Below, one piece after another: positions 20,606 to 22,351 of a stretch of 22,351 nt of DNA. A program made the position numbers and the translations under genes. The DNA lies in NCBI GenBank assembly GCA_015231715.1, contig JADGBB010000010.1, positions 12,518 to 34,868 of the forward strand, in the 5' to 3' direction. How positions within the stretch are numbered: position 1 is the first letter of the stretch; each line of letters begins with the position of its first letter. This stretch comes from Candidatus Omnitrophota bacterium. Its GTDB lineage: Bacteria; Omnitrophota; Koll11; Tantalellales; Tantalellaceae. The notes beneath the pieces are model-generated. The model ran no database searches and was not told the origin of the DNA. It was given only the letters and a program-made list of their open reading frames with translations.

Positions 20606-21136
20606 GATTTCATATCCCGATTTCATAGAAAAGAAGGTAATTTATGATGAAAAAATATATGTATTAAGTTTTTTCTTTAAATCACCATTCATCTTAAGTC
20701 TAATGAGTTCTATTTGGGCCATTATTTTTTTGGAAAATATTTTTAATAGACATATCTTAGGGACTGTTTAAAATTCCAATAGGTCCTGGATGTGTTGTGT
20801 ATTTAATTTATTTTATAATACCTGGTTTTTTTAGGTAGCTATGTATATCATTTTTGCATTAGAAAAATACTTGAAAAAGAATATGTTTACAAACATTATT
20901 TCATAATTTTGGCATTTTAAATTCCATTTATGTTAATAAGTATGGCTCTAATTATTTTTTGTCCGATGGATACCATTGATAAATCGTACATTACTTATGT
21001 AGTTGATAATCTTCTCAACGTATAGCATCCAACCGTTGGAATGATCAGAATAAGATAAAAAGAAGATCTTCTTTCCAATATACAGAATAATCTCTTCCAT
21101 ACAACAAAGAAAAAGCAATAAAAACAATCTCAAAAT
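20606..21136. other. AT-rich stretch without a recognisable gene
   Basis: Only short, hydrophobic, multi-frame fragments are seen (about 20660-20900 reads like scraps of a membrane protein). There is a 13-bp tandem repeat of CCGATTTCATA just after the first RAYT element (20604-20627). The region looks like decayed sequence between two insertions. Confidence 0.5.
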
Positions 21137-21858
21137 GGGACAGCGCCCTTTATAACAGCGCCCTTTATAATTGAAATGTTGAAAACTTTATGTTAAAATT
21201 TTGGCGTGCCTAGACAAGCAAGAATAATAGCAATAAATTCCCCGCACCACATAACACAAAGGGGTAAAATATTTAAAGTGGGTGCAAGAATATTCCGAAA
21301 AATACGAATTATCAATTTTATCCTATTGTCTTATGCCTGATCAAGTTCATTTTATAGCTGTACCAAAAAAAGAAGATAGCTTTGCTCGGGTTTTTAACAC
21401 AGCGCATATCAGGTATGCGCAGTACATTAACAAAAAGATGGGCGAAAAAGGTCATCTTTGGCAAGGAAGGTTTTTTTCATGTATTTTAGGGGATACGCAT
21501 TTGTTGAATGCAGTTAGATATGTGGAAAGAAATCCTGTGCGAAAAAAGCTTGCGAAAAATCCATGGGAATGGAAATGGTCTAGTGCCGGAGCACATATCG
21601 GAGAGGGAGATCCTTTTATTAAGTTAGGTGATCTATTCAAATACATAGATATTGAACAGAGTGAATGGAAAGAATTTATTGAAAATGAAAATGACAAGCA
21701 AGAAGAAAAATTGATAAAAAAACATACATTAGTAGGGAGACCATTGGGAGACAAAAAGTTTTTAAAGAGGATAGAAAAAATGTTGAATATAAGAATACCT
21801 TCATTGAAAAGAGGAAGACCATGGACGAACAAATAAAAAACTTAAAGGGCGCTGTCCC
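21137..21858 (+). mobile_element. RAYT-type element with 16-bp terminal inverted repeats
   Basis: GGGACAGCGCCCTTTA (21137-21152) and its exact reverse complement (21843-21858). Inside the left end CAGCGCCCTTTATAA is directly duplicated. 722 bp, enclosing a Y1 transposase gene. Confidence 0.82.
21206..21836 (+). pseudogene. REP-associated tyrosine transposase (Y1), probably inactive
   Basis: The N-terminus is in one frame (GTG 21206: VPRQARIIAINSPHHITQRG) and the rest in another (from 21282: EYSEKYELSILSYCLMPDQVHFIAV), with about 30 residues missing between. The reading frame from 21282 runs 184 aa to the natural end and keeps LWQGRFFSCILGD and VRYVERNPVRKKL with the catalytic Tyr. The HUH motif, normally PNHVHL, reads PDQVHF: the first His is Gln. 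Both lesions argue that it no longer cleaves DNA. RAYTs mobilise hairpin REP sequences. Confidence 0.85.
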
Positions 21859-21870
21859 CATTAAAAAACA

Positions 21871-22351
21871 TTACGAGAAAAAATAAAAGATTCCTCATGG
21901 ATAAACGTAGACGAGACCGGCTGGAAAGGCAAATGGTTATGGTGTTTGAGTAATAATGATAGTGTAGTATATGTGATCCGGCCGGGACGGGGCAAAAGGA
22001 TCTTAAAGCGATACTGGGAGACGAGTATGGAGGAGTTCTGATAAGTGATCTTTTGGGAGCGTACAATAAGATAAAGTGCCGGAAGCAAAGATGTCTGGTG
22101 CACCTATTGCGTCTGATAGAGAAATGGCTTACATATTTTGATTATGACAAGAGAACAGTAAAATATCTTACAGATCTGAAAAAAGTTATTCAGGCAACTA
22201 TTATTCTAAGCAATAGCATGGGTGAAAATCTACCAAAAGATTTTGTGATAAGAAAAACTAATCTTGTCGGCAAATTAAGATGGTTATTAAATAAAAAACA
22301 AAGATTAAAAAAAGCAGATAATTTTCGCATAAGGATTCTGGAGAAAGTTGA
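21871..22351 (+). pseudogene. IS66-family transposase fragment, frameshifted, runs off the window
   Basis: From 21871: LREKIKDSSWINVDETGWKG (first DDE Asp in VDETGW), KWLWCLSNNDSVVYVIRPGRGK. The frame then breaks in a G/A-rich run (about 21984-22000) and continues as KDLKAILGDEYGGVLISDLLGAY (second Asp), NKIKCRKQRCLVHLLRLIEKW, to the last base. The N-terminal part is missing; the fragment begins 13 bp after the RAYT right end, which may have truncated it. Confidence 0.8.

Overview
The window looks like chromosomal DNA of an AT-rich, uncultured Gram-negative bacterium. It encodes several Sec/lipobox secreted lipoproteins and an outer-membrane beta-barrel. The mix of GH113/GH130 mannan genes, RAYT transposases, many Fic/AAA_14/AlbA-type genes and a 'GTCATCCTGAGC...GAAGGATCT' repeat would fit Omnitrophota- or Elusimicrobiota-like lineages. 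That assignment is inference; no phylogenetic marker was compared.

Region 1 (1-7867) is a compact beta-mannan utilisation locus on the + strand. It holds two surface-anchored GH113-type endo-beta-mannanases (one with an F5/8-type carbohydrate-binding domain), two paralogous secreted proteins that are little more than a carbohydrate-binding domain, a ROK-family regulator with a G8 run as its ribosome site, an ABC sugar-binding lipoprotein with no permease nearby, and a GH130 mannooligosaccharide phosphorylase. Two hairpin terminators divide it. Region 2 (7868-11046) has a divergent outer-membrane protein, a GT2 glycosyltransferase/ChbG deacetylase pair, and a RelE/ParE-Phd toxin-antitoxin pair on the - strand. 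Region 3 (11047-12488) holds nested palindromes, tRNA-Leu(CAG), smpB and ssrA (tmRNA) with an unusually long, 34-codon tag frame.

Region 4 (12472-18719, perhaps to about 20085) is the highlight. The last 17 nt of ssrA (TCCCGGCACCTCCACCA) recur four more times downstream, in the same orientation, at spacings of 1.3-1.9 kb. Each interval is a small self-contained unit: core site, intrinsic terminator, promoter with phased operator-like repeats, one or two genes of toxin/defence type, a pair of 11-bp direct repeats, and the next core site. Cargo in order: AlbA_2/GHKL ATPase-wHTH protein; AAA_14-DUF4143 ATPase; MNT-HEPN pair; Fic protein split by a frameshift in an A8 run. A fifth unit (HTH-Fic) follows the last core without a visible right end. 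No recombinase is encoded in any unit. The right-end 11-bp repeats sit exactly 52 bp from the core in units 1 and 2 and exactly 150 bp from it in units 3 and 4. I read this as a tandem array of integrase-less, trans-mobilised cassettes accreted at the tmRNA 3' end, integron-like in economy but with every cassette carrying its own promoter and terminator.

Region 5 (20086-22351) is a decayed mobile-element zone: two RAYT (Y1/HUH) elements bounded by perfect 15- and 16-bp terminal inverted repeats that both begin GGGACA, a gene-free stretch, and a frameshifted IS66-family transposase fragment running off the end of the window.
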